15,502 nt of DNA from HRBIN15 sp039630445 (GTDB lineage Bacteria; Armatimonadota; Fimbriimonadia; Fimbriimonadales; GBS-DC): positions 1-15,502 of the forward strand of contig JBCNVA010000162.1 of assembly GCA_039630445.1 (NCBI GenBank), given 5' to 3'. Positions 8,132 through 14,833 of this stretch are shown piece after piece; the first letter of the stretch is position 1, and every line of letters starts with the position of its first letter. The notes beneath the pieces were generated by a model. The model saw nothing but the letters and a program-made list of their open reading frames with translations, was not told the origin of the DNA and did no database searches. Made by a program: the position numbers and the translations under genes.

Positions 8132-8137
8132 ATTATA
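8132..8137 (-). promoter_or_regulatory. Consensus -10 box (TATAAT) for the nitrilase-family gene
   Basis: On the minus strand TATAAT lies 9 bases before the ATG at 8122. Transcription would begin about 7 bases past the box, giving a leader of only about 3 bases. No -35 hexamer stands out at 16-18 bases upstream and no extended TGn is present. The perfect hexamer in a GC-rich background is the only evidence. Confidence 0.45.
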
Positions 8138-8179
8138 CCGACAATTGCATGGGCTATCCTGCCTGCAGGGCGCCTCGCC

Positions 8180-9130
8180 TTATTCTAATCGGATAATGCC
8201 CAGATCGATCGGGGTGGTAAGACTGGTAACGGTGATGGTGCGCTGGGCGCGGCGGTTGCCACTGACGCTGGTGAACGCCAGTCTGTAGTTGCCGGGCAGC
8301 AGCCAGAGGCGGAACTCGCCACTTTCGCGCGTGATGACCACCGATTCGCTGGGGAACTCGGCATCTGGCGGGGAGAAGATGTCGATGCGCGTGCCCACCA
8401 CTGGCTCGTTCGGAACCTGCACGATGCCCTGCACATTGCCGGGCGTATTGGGTGGGTTTTCGTCGGTTTCGGGCAGCAAGGGGATGTCACCCAGTTCGAT
8501 CTCGCCCTGAATCGGAGGCTGATCCACCAGGAAGCGTCGCTGCAGGTAGCCTGTGCGCTGCACCGTGCCCTCAGGATCTAAGACACCATTAGGGTCATAC
8601 GCGACATCGTTCAGGGTAAAGCGCCCGTTGCTGTCACTTTGTGCCCGCTGTCCCAGCAGGCTGATGATAGCGTTCTCCACAGAGTTTTGGGTAATGGCAT
8701 CCACGATGCGCCCGCGCACCACCACCTTCTGTGGACCGATGTAGAGGTCGCCCAGATCATAGGTCTGCCCAGCCTGTAATGGTGGCAGTCGGAAGGTGAA
8801 CGGTTCGGGTATTCCCTGCGCCTGCACGACGAGCTGTGTCGCGGTAGGTGGCACGGCGATTCGGAAAGTGCCCTCTTGGGTGTCGGTGGTAGCGCGCACG
8901 CCACCCGCTTCGACAGTCGCGGGAGGGTTCGGCGGCAAGCCTGTGCCCACCATCACCACGCGCCCCTGCAGGATAGCGACGGGACCTAACCCCCCACCTC
9001 CACCACAGGCGTTGAATAACGCCGTCAGCACGACTACAAGGAGCCAGAGCCTCAGGTGAACAAGATAACCCCCTCCTGCAGGTTCCCCCTGCGGAGCAGG
9101 GGGAACCGAAATGGGAATAATACCTGTCAC
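8180..9130 (-). CDS. Lipoprotein with three carboxypeptidase-regulatory-like beta-sandwich modules
   Basis: A secreted lipoprotein. The hydrophobic stretch LRLWLLVVVLTALFNAC ends in a lipobox (LFNAC) with the lipidated Cys followed by GGGGGLG. After it come three CarboxypepD_reg-like modules, beginning at about GRVVMVGTG, GRIVDAITQNS and GIVQVPNEPVVG. They carry typical G-x-F-x-L and PGNYRL turns, and such modules are structural, surface-exposed adhesion or spacer folds. The start is uncertain. No ATG, GTG or TTG lies just ahead of the signal peptide. The nearest canonical codon is the GTG at 9130, giving an odd 42-residue leader that reads through a dispersed palindrome. A CTG at 9055 would give a perfect short lipoprotein signal. 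The frame stays open to an ATG at 9373 entirely through repeats. Insertion of the repeats may have displaced the native start. Confidence 0.7.
   Translation of the reverse strand: MTGIIPISVPPAPQGEPAGGGYLVHLRLWLLVVVLTALFNACGGGGGLGPVAILQGRVVMVGTGLPPNPPATVEAGGVRATTDTQEGTFRIAVPPTATQLVVQAQGIPEPFTFRLPPLQAGQTYDLGDLYIGPQKVVVRGRIVDAITQNSVENAIISLLGQRAQSDSNGRFTLNDVAYDPNGVLDPEGTVQRTGYLQRRFLVDQPPIQGEIELGDIPLLPETDENPPNTPGNVQGIVQVPNEPVVGTRIDIFSPPDAEFPSESVVITRESGEFRLWLLPGNYRLAFTSVSGNRRAQRTITVTSLTTPIDLGIIRLE
9065..9107 (-). repeat. Dispersed palindrome, copy 1 (12-bp stem)
   Basis: Arms GGTTCCCCCTGC (9081-9092) and its exact complement (9096-9107) enclose the loop GGA, with a flank that reads GCAGGAGGGGG on the minus strand. 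The same design, in the opposite orientation, occurs at 9244-9283. It lies directly before, and in frame with, the lipoprotein signal peptide. It could fold in RNA and affect expression. Confidence 0.75.
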
Positions 9131-9243
9131 CTTCTCAGATGCCGTGTTATCGTCGGCGGGGACGCCGACGCTACGCAGGGTGCGTTTGTAGCGTCGGCGT
9201 CTCGCCGACGACACTACAATACTTGAAATCCCGATTGGTATAA
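9114..9243. repeat. Single-unit copy of the MITE-like repeat
   Basis: The core 9151-9210 matches the hairpin core and one 40-base unit of the block at 123-367, in the same orientation. Its right end AAATCCCGATTGGTATAAG (about 9226-9244) is the near-exact complement of the left end of that block (TAATACCAATCGGGATT), which confirms shared terminal inverted repeats. The left end AATAATACC (9115-9123) is more degenerate. It sits between two inverted palindromes of a different family. Confidence 0.75.
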
Positions 9244-9283
9244 GGTTCCCCCTTTGCAAGGGGGAACCTGAAGGAGGGGGTTC
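9244..9283 (+). repeat. Dispersed palindrome, copy 2 (11-bp stem)
   Basis: Perfect arms GGTTCCCCCTT (9244-9254) and AAGGGGGAACC (9258-9268) enclose loop TGC, followed by TGAAGGAGGGGG. It is inverted relative to the copy at 9065-9107. It abuts the end of the MITE-like repeat without a gap, so the three repeats form one nested cluster downstream of the 1022-residue gene. Confidence 0.75.
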
Positions 9284-9324
9284 GGTTTCACCCTGCTGGG
9301 GCGAGGGAAACTTGCCCCGGCATA

Positions 9325-9373
9325 GCCACTTGCCACTCACTATTCGCCACTTCGCCATTTCACCATTCGCCAT
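9325..9373. repeat. Degenerate low-complexity ATTCGCCA/CTTGCCA-type repeat
   Basis: Variants of an 8-10 base word (CCACTTGCCACTCA, ATTCGCCAC, TTCGCCAT, ATTCGCCAT) follow one another just past the stop of the large secreted gene. It resembles intergenic filler repeats found in many genomes. There is no gene signal here beyond an open frame on the minus strand. Confidence 0.45.
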
Positions 9374-9380
9374 CTCGCTT

Positions 9381-12300
9381 CTACCTCGTCAGCAGGATAG
9401 GGGTTACGGCGCGTGCGACGCGCCCTTCGCTGTCCACGGCTTCAATCTGTAGCAGATAGGAGCCGGGGGGCAATGCGCGCTCCTGCGAATCGCGCCCGTT
9501 CCAGGTCAGGCTCTGCACTCCTGCGCTTACAGCACGCGAGGGCTGAAGGAGGCGTAGGGTTTCGCCCCGTGCCGAGCGAATTTCCGCCCGAACCGTCGCT
9601 TCGCCCGTCAACTGATACCGTATGGTGAAGGTGTTGCCGCGTGTGGCAGTCGCCTGCACTCCAACGATGCGCACGGGCATCGAGCTGGCTGGCTCCAGCA
9701 CCACGCGCAGAGTCTGCGCACCGCCGGGCGTGAAGCGGTACGCCGCGTGACGACGCATATCGATGCGTTCGCCTGTAATGGGGTTTTCGAGGGTGATGCG
9801 CCAGCTGCGGCGCGTGTGCGGAATGCGCCAGGTAAGGGTATGCTCTATGTTCGGTTCACTCGGTACGATGCGTAGCGTCCACACTTGTCGCCCCCCAAGC
9901 GGGCGCGTGTCCTGAAGAAGCAAAGGCGCATGAGGCGTTTCGCCCTCCAGAACGCCAAAGGCGGTCATACCTGGCAAAGCGGGTGGCGCCTCGGCTTTTG
10001 CCCAAGCACTGCGTGTTCGTGTGGGCGTATCCAGCCCCAGCGTGACGACTGCACCCCCTGCAGGCGATTGAAGCGTTATATCCATCGCCCATGCAGGCTC
10101 ATTTGGGGCAGGCGAGGAGGCTGCACGCGAGCGCCCGCGGCTCGGCGGCGGGATGAGCAGCGTCACCCCCTCGGGGCGCAACACCCGCACCCAATAAGCC
10201 TTGCCTGGCTCCAGCAGCGTGGTGGCAATATAAGCCCCCGCACTGCCCAATGTCCAGACGCGACTCCCTACCAGCGGCGGCTCGCCCCCTATCGACTCGG
10301 TAGCCGTTTCCCAGAGGATTGGCTCACTGAACTGATGCACCACGCGCACCGTGCGTAGATCAATCGGCTCCTTGAACGGATGCCCAATCAGGTTCCAGCC
10401 AGGCTGCAGGGCAATCGCGAACTCGCGATCGGTAGGCACAGGCTCACCTTGAATCGTCGCACTCAGTGATTGGACTGTGCGGATGAAGTAGCCGATGCCC
10501 GGAGCGGGTGCAGGCGTTTCGGGATAGTAGACATAGTTGAACCGCTCCTGACGCCAGTGTGCCAACCGCAGCTGGTTCGCCGGGATGTTCAATAGCTTCG
10601 CAAAGTCGGTCTCATGCGAACGCAGGGGCAGGCTGAACATGCTCAGCCCTGCAGGCAGGTCAAGCCGAAAGGTGTCGGAGATGGGCTGCAGGCGCACGAT
10701 GACATACTGGAAGCCAATCCCTGTGTTCACCTGCACCCTGCCCACTTCCACACCCTGCGCATTAAAGAAGGTGAGCCGGGCAATCCGCTCGCGGCTCATC
10801 GTCTCCTCGCTGAACGCTGTACCAAAGGCGCCCTTGGTGACATCGGCTGTTTTCTGCTCCACGCCGAGATCAATCGTCACGCTACCGTTATCCAGCCCAT
10901 AGACCACGCCAAAGAAGTTGTTGCGGAAGTTCGTGCCTTGCACCTTGCTGCTGGGGTAGACCACGCGCGCGTTCTCTGTACCGACGCTGAAATCGACGGT
11001 GAGCCGCTGATGGGCAACTTCATCCCCCACAAAGCTGGGCACCACCGTCCCTGTGCCCACACGGATGTCCACCCGCTCATATTGGGGCGAGAGCGTGAGT
11101 CGGTTGTAATTGAAATCCCAGTAGATAGGGTAGCTCGTGCCGTTCAGCATCGCCTCATCCCAGCCGCCGTTAGCCGTGCGCGTCGTCTGAAAATAGGTCA
11201 AGAACACCGTAAAGACCGCCTTCTCATCGGGCTGAAGGTTGGAAGCATACGGAAACATCTGGGCGTGCAGCTTGCGCCCATAGCTCACGCTGGTGTCCAG
11301 AATATATTGCCGACGATACCACTGGTCAAAGGGAACGCCCTCCACGGTTGGATTAGCCGAGCCAGAGAGTGTGCTGAGCGTCTCACGAGCAATCGCGAGC
11401 AGATTCGGGATATTTCCTTCCAAACCAGGCGTGTAGCGGGCGTAGTAGCGAGCATTGAACTCGCGGAAAAAGCTGGGGTACTCGGTTGCCAGCTTGAGCC
11501 AGACCGAACCCGCCATCAGGTAGCGCACGAGCCACAGACCACCCGTTGTGCCTGGGGGAATCGATGCCTGACGCAGGGAGGGTGCGATAAAACTCGGACT
11601 GCCCAGCACAGGCTGGTTCCACGCATCGTAGTAGGGACGGGCATCGTAAGTTTGGTCCAGCGTGAGATTGATGAGGTCGGCATTTCCGCTGACCAGCTGG
11701 CGGAACGCGCTCTGGCGCGCGATGCGTACCGTGACTGCCCGCGCGAAGCCCTCCTCCCACGCATCATAAGCAAAGCCCACATCGGCGTGGAACGCTCGCA
11801 CAATCAGATAGAGCAAGTTCACCGCCGCTGCTTCGTTTGAGTTGTAGCGCGCGAACAAGAATCGGCTGTTGCTCACATCATACACACCGCCCACCACTGC
11901 GTCCCGATCCGCCAGCTGGTCGTCATAGTTGATGACGCGAATGGTGAGCGTGCGTGCCGCCTTGCCGTACTCCGCCTCTACCAGTGGCGGCGCACCGTTT
12001 GCGACACGCTGCAGAAGGCTTTTGTAATCGTCTGGGAAGGGGTTCGCGCCGTCCTCAATCTGGATGGTGAGCGTGCCGTTGCCCAACCCACCGTTGCGCG
12101 TGCGCATGGGCAGGATTAGCCGACCGTTCTGGCGCAGCACCACGGTGTGGAAGATGGGCACTCGGTAGTCAGGTGGCAGCAGTCCCATCTGCTTGTAGAG
12201 GCGAATCAGGGGGCGTGCGCTCGCGATTTGGGCGCGAGTCGCCTGCTCCACCCGCTCACGAATCAGCCTATCAATCGCATCAGGCGACCGCCCCACACGG

Positions 12301-12449
12301 TCTACATCGATCACGATCACATTCTGAGGACCGCTACTGACCGTCTCAAAGGGGCGATTGACCACATTCCGATAGAACTGCGCCTCAGCCGCTGCCAGAA
12401 ACAGCAGCCCTGCCAGCCACACGCCTGTGCGCCACATCCGTGCTCCCAT
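9381..12449 (-). CDS. Large secreted multidomain protein with FlgD-Ig-like C-terminus
   Basis: A 1022-residue exported protein of unknown function. The signal peptide spans residues 1-23 (cleavage near AEA^QF). The N-terminal 500 residues form a globular part of no clear family. Its segment NLLYLIVRAFHADVGFAYDAWEEGFARA (about 211-238) recalls the helix pair of zinc metallopeptidases, but no HEXXH is present. Residues about 600-775 hold two related modules, each running from an LSMFSLPL or GWNLIGHPF start to a GIGYFIR or GKAYWVR end, a layout common in secreted proteins. Residues about 950-1020 resemble the FlgD Ig-like domain (AEIRSARGETLRLL, then LTWNGRDSQ and LPPGSYLLQIEA), as used for secretion or surface attachment. 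AAGGAG 7 bases before ATG 12449 supports the start. No promoter is recognised upstream. Confidence 0.8.
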   Translation of the reverse strand: MGARMWRTGVWLAGLLFLAAAEAQFYRNVVNRPFETVSSGPQNVIVIDVDRVGRSPDAIDRLIRERVEQATRAQIASARPLIRLYKQMGLLPPDYRVPIFHTVVLRQNGRLILPMRTRNGGLGNGTLTIQIEDGANPFPDDYKSLLQRVANGAPPLVEAEYGKAARTLTIRVINYDDQLADRDAVVGGVYDVSNSRFLFARYNSNEAAAVNLLYLIVRAFHADVGFAYDAWEEGFARAVTVRIARQSAFRQLVSGNADLINLTLDQTYDARPYYDAWNQPVLGSPSFIAPSLRQASIPPGTTGGLWLVRYLMAGSVWLKLATEYPSFFREFNARYYARYTPGLEGNIPNLLAIARETLSTLSGSANPTVEGVPFDQWYRRQYILDTSVSYGRKLHAQMFPYASNLQPDEKAVFTVFLTYFQTTRTANGGWDEAMLNGTSYPIYWDFNYNRLTLSPQYERVDIRVGTGTVVPSFVGDEVAHQRLTVDFSVGTENARVVYPSSKVQGTNFRNNFFGVVYGLDNGSVTIDLGVEQKTADVTKGAFGTAFSEETMSRERIARLTFFNAQGVEVGRVQVNTGIGFQYVIVRLQPISDTFRLDLPAGLSMFSLPLRSHETDFAKLLNIPANQLRLAHWRQERFNYVYYPETPAPAPGIGYFIRTVQSLSATIQGEPVPTDREFAIALQPGWNLIGHPFKEPIDLRTVRVVHQFSEPILWETATESIGGEPPLVGSRVWTLGSAGAYIATTLLEPGKAYWVRVLRPEGVTLLIPPPSRGRSRAASSPAPNEPAWAMDITLQSPAGGAVVTLGLDTPTRTRSAWAKAEAPPALPGMTAFGVLEGETPHAPLLLQDTRPLGGRQVWTLRIVPSEPNIEHTLTWRIPHTRRSWRITLENPITGERIDMRRHAAYRFTPGGAQTLRVVLEPASSMPVRIVGVQATATRGNTFTIRYQLTGEATVRAEIRSARGETLRLLQPSRAVSAGVQSLTWNGRDSQERALPPGSYLLQIEAVDSEGRVARAVTPILLTR

Positions 12450-12638
12450 CGCTCCTCTCCTTAGACGAATCGACAGCGATGGGGTTTCTCCTTAGCAACA
12501 AAGTAGGCGCGCATCAGCAAGGTGACTGACAGAAGGTACTGGCGGGAACATCCCGCTCAGCACCCCTGCCCAAACGTAGACAACACATTTAACAAGCATC
12601 TACCACTACAGTCGATGCCCTCAAAGGGCAAATCCCCT

Positions 12639-12962
12639 TCACCTCAACAACCGCACAAACCGTTCTTGCTCAAAGTGGCGATCCGTGGTGAGCGCGTCCG
12701 TAATACCGTAGGTGCGCATTAGCGCCAATCAAAGCCCACGCTGCAGGTCGGCATCAATGCTCTCGTTGCCAATCTCTATGGGCTTGCCGCAACTCTGTGC
12801 TCCGAAGTGGCACATCAGACGCTGCAGTGCCTGCTGGCGTTCAGCTTTGCCCTGTGCGGGGCGGGGGCAATACCGCGTCAGAAATTCCAGCACGCACTCT
12901 TCCTCCGTGCGCCCTGTGCACTGCACAATCTATTCACACGCAGCGTATACCTCATCAGGAAC
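12639..12962 (-). pseudogene. Decayed toxin-antitoxin locus: antitoxin remnant joined to PIN (VapC-like) toxin tail
   Basis: One minus-strand frame contains, in order: VPDEVYAACE (from 12962), an in-frame TAG (12930-12932), an antitoxin-like body IVQCTGRTEEECVLEFLTRY continuing to IGNESIDADLQRGL, a TGA (12729-12731), then LALMRTYGITDALTTDRHFEQERFVRLLR and the final TGA (12639-12641). The body and its NESIDADL ending match the antitoxins commonly paired with VapC toxins. The tail matches the last strand and helix of PIN-domain ribonucleases (GITDALTTDRHF, with the conserved Asp). About 100 residues of toxin, including the other acidic residues, are missing, so it cannot work. The flanks 12450-12638 and 12963-13120 hold no gene I can support. 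They contain two imperfect palindromes (12542-12556 and near 13020-13040). Confidence 0.72.
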
Positions 12963-13120
12963 TTGGGGTGGTTAGCTGTGTCCGCTGGAGTTGCCCGATC
13001 ATACGCACGTACGCCTCACTGTCGGGCTGAAGCCTGCACGCCCCCTAACAGACTGTCTGAGGATTATGCCCGACGAGGGCGCAGTGGAGATGCAGCAGAT
13101 TATTGAGCAGCGGAATGCGG

Positions 13121-13126
13121 TATACT
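13121..13126 (+). promoter_or_regulatory. Possible -10 box (TATACT) for the CARF nuclease gene
   Basis: TATACT differs from consensus at one base. It would start transcription near 13133, placing the GGAG ribosome site (13137-13140) in a short leader ahead of ATG 13150. No good -35 sequence is visible at normal spacing. Confidence 0.35.
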
Positions 13127-13149
13127 CATGAGCGATGGAGATTGAGGCA

Positions 13150-14076
13150 ATGTGCGATGTTATGGTCTGTCTTGTGGGTGAGCAACCTGTACCGAACCTG
13201 TTGCCGATTAGGCACCTCAAACCCAGCACTGTGGTGTTTGCCTACTCTGACAAAACAGAACAGGTTTACAAAAACCTTGAGCAGTTTCTGAATCAAAATC
13301 AAAGGCATCTTAAAATTCAGGTTTTGAGCCTGAAGATAGACCCGTATGACATCCTTAAAGCCTACGCTGATTTGAAGCGATTTTTAGCCCAGTTTAACCA
13401 ATCCTCAAGGCAGCTAATAATCAACGTTACTGGTGGAACGAAGCCCATGTCGTACGCAGGATTTCTTGTGGCAAGGGACCTGAAGGCAATTGCAGTGTAC
13501 TTACAGAGCGAAGGCGGAGCCAACTTATTGCATCTGTACGCTTTCGATGAAAGCGGAGGGCTAATCCGAGTTAGCACACCCCAACAAATGAGGCAAATGG
13601 TAACAATCAATGAGTATCTGTGCTTGCATGGGTTGGAAGTGTCTAAGCAGACGGAACATGCCGATTCTTTTGAACGAGTTGTGGCTGAAGCTCTCAAACC
13701 GCACGTAAGCGAGATAGTCGGTCCTGTGAGAGTGCGCCCCTTCTCGTTCACAGAGAAAAGCCCGCTGGAGATAGACTTGATCATTCGCTGTGGCAATACG
13801 GTCGGTGTTGCCGAGATAAAGCGGGGAGAAGAGGAAAAGAAGGGAATAGACCAACTAAACACCGCAGCGTCAAGAGATTTTCTGGGTACGTATGTCAAGC
13901 GGTTCTACATTCGCAACAAAAGGATGTCATCAGAGAACATGGAGTTGGCAAAGGCACGCGACATCAAAGTCGTGGTGCTTGAGAGCTTTTCGGAAGATTC
14001 GCCTACGCTGTCGCCTGAAGATGCTGAGTTGCTCAAGACGGAGGTGCTGAAGGGTATGGGTGTCAAAGCGGATTAG
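13150..14076 (+). CDS. Card1/Can2-like CARF-domain nuclease (DUF1887 family)
   Basis: The protein has an N-terminal CARF domain (about residues 1-140) that should bind a cyclic oligoadenylate. It has the family opening CLVGEQPVPNLLPIRHLKP (7-25) and the ligand-contacting VTGGTKPMS (93-101). A C-terminal restriction-endonuclease fold follows (about 170-270) with PD-(D/E)XK residues Glu175, Asp209 (in LEIDLII) and Glu222-x-Lys224 (in AEIKRG). Card1/Can2 are type III CRISPR accessory effectors that cut nucleic acids when cyclic tetra-adenylate binds. At 308 residues it is shorter than the best-known members, yet all motifs look intact. GGAG at 9 bases supports ATG 13150. An ATG at 13135 is possible. 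No CRISPR array or cas gene is in the window, and base composition is less GC-rich than the left part, suggesting transfer. Confidence 0.85.
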   Translation: MCDVMVCLVGEQPVPNLLPIRHLKPSTVVFAYSDKTEQVYKNLEQFLNQNQRHLKIQVLSLKIDPYDILKAYADLKRFLAQFNQSSRQLIINVTGGTKPMSYAGFLVARDLKAIAVYLQSEGGANLLHLYAFDESGGLIRVSTPQQMRQMVTINEYLCLHGLEVSKQTEHADSFERVVAEALKPHVSEIVGPVRVRPFSFTEKSPLEIDLIIRCGNTVGVAEIKRGEEEKKGIDQLNTAASRDFLGTYVKRFYIRNKRMSSENMELAKARDIKVVVLESFSEDSPTLSPEDAELLKTEVLKGMGVKAD

Positions 14077-14140
14077 CTGGCGAGCAGTAGATAGACGCAC
14101 TCAGTTAGTTGCCTTACTGCGTAAGACCATGAGAAACAAG

Positions 14141-14833
14141 CTAACCCATCTCATTTTCGCTGTATGTTCCTGTATCCTTACAAATAGCTTCCAACCGTGA
14201 GAGCCACTGATTAAAGTGCGCGCACTTCTGCCGTATTTTCGCCAAGCCAATTGCCTGCGCTATCTTCACTGTGTGTTCGGACCTCACAAACCCTGTGCAG
14301 GCACTACGGAGGATGTGAGAGGGAGGGTTCTGAGCATCTATGTCCTCTGGGTCTGCGTTGGCATGCCGTCGGAGAATTTGCTTGTTTAGTTGAGAGCATT
14401 CGGCACGCAGGAGGTTGCAAAGTGCCTGAATATCCGAAAAAAGCAGTGCCTCTATCTCTGGCGCAGAAAGGTAGGGCAGAAAGCGTGAACCGCTGATATC
14501 GCCAGCAACTTGTTGCTCCACATATTCTACAGCCTGCCTGACCGAGGGCATCTTTCGCGCCTCGTCTATACCAGGAAAATCGTTCGCTAATCCGTGGTAA
14601 TCTACCATTGTGGTCACAAGGGCTGCGCTGCTGTCTCGCAACAGGTTCTGCACCTCGCGTTTGAACTTCGCATAAGTCACGTATCCACCCCTATAGGCGC
14701 GCCCCGTGTCGTCGCGTCGGGTTTCAATCACTACTGGCTGTAGGTAGCACCCATCCCCGAAGTGTGGCTGAAGCAACCCCCTGACAAAGCGCTCCTCTGT
14801 GAAGCCCTCTGCCAAAATCAGAATCCGCTTCAT
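14141..14833 (-). CDS. DUF4276 family protein, partner of the adjacent ATPase
   Basis: A 230-residue protein with the DUF4276 signatures: ILILAEGFTEERF (4-16), with the acidic EGxTE that resembles a Toprim-type first motif; TTMVDYHGLANDFPG (74-88), with Asp78; and APEIEALLFSD (124-134). These proteins are typically encoded beside AAA/ABC-type ATPases. By analogy with OLD and PARIS-type systems they are thought to be nucleases or effectors, but the activity of this family is not settled, so that is inference. The start codon overlaps the ATPase stop (ATGA at 14830-14833), so translation is coupled. The gene converges on the CARF nuclease with 64 bases between stops. A small hairpin there (14113-14125) lacks a T-run. 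Confidence 0.85.
   Translation of the reverse strand: MKRILILAEGFTEERFVRGLLQPHFGDGCYLQPVVIETRRDDTGRAYRGGYVTYAKFKREVQNLLRDSSAALVTTMVDYHGLANDFPGIDEARKMPSVRQAVEYVEQQVAGDISGSRFLPYLSAPEIEALLFSDIQALCNLLRAECSQLNKQILRRHANADPEDIDAQNPPSHILRSACTGFVRSEHTVKIAQAIGLAKIRQKCAHFNQWLSRLEAICKDTGTYSENEMG

Noticed and set aside
10614..11840. 408-residue open frame on the plus strand
   Set aside because: It lies wholly antisense to the 1022-residue secreted protein, with a shadow-like composition (many His, Arg) and no recognisable motif.
12542..12556. Hairpin GCGGGA-ACA-TCCCGC as terminator or operator
   Set aside because: Perfect but short stem with no T-run, and no gene end or promoter that it clearly serves.
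13066..13131. 21-codon open frame MPDEGAVEMQQIIEQRNAVYS just before the CARF gene
   Set aside because: No ribosome site, no recognised family, and it contains the likely -10 box of the next gene. Its frame is open upstream by chance.
14113..14125. Small hairpin CTTAC-TGC-GTAAG between the convergent genes as a terminator
   Set aside because: Only 5 base pairs and no T-run on either strand.
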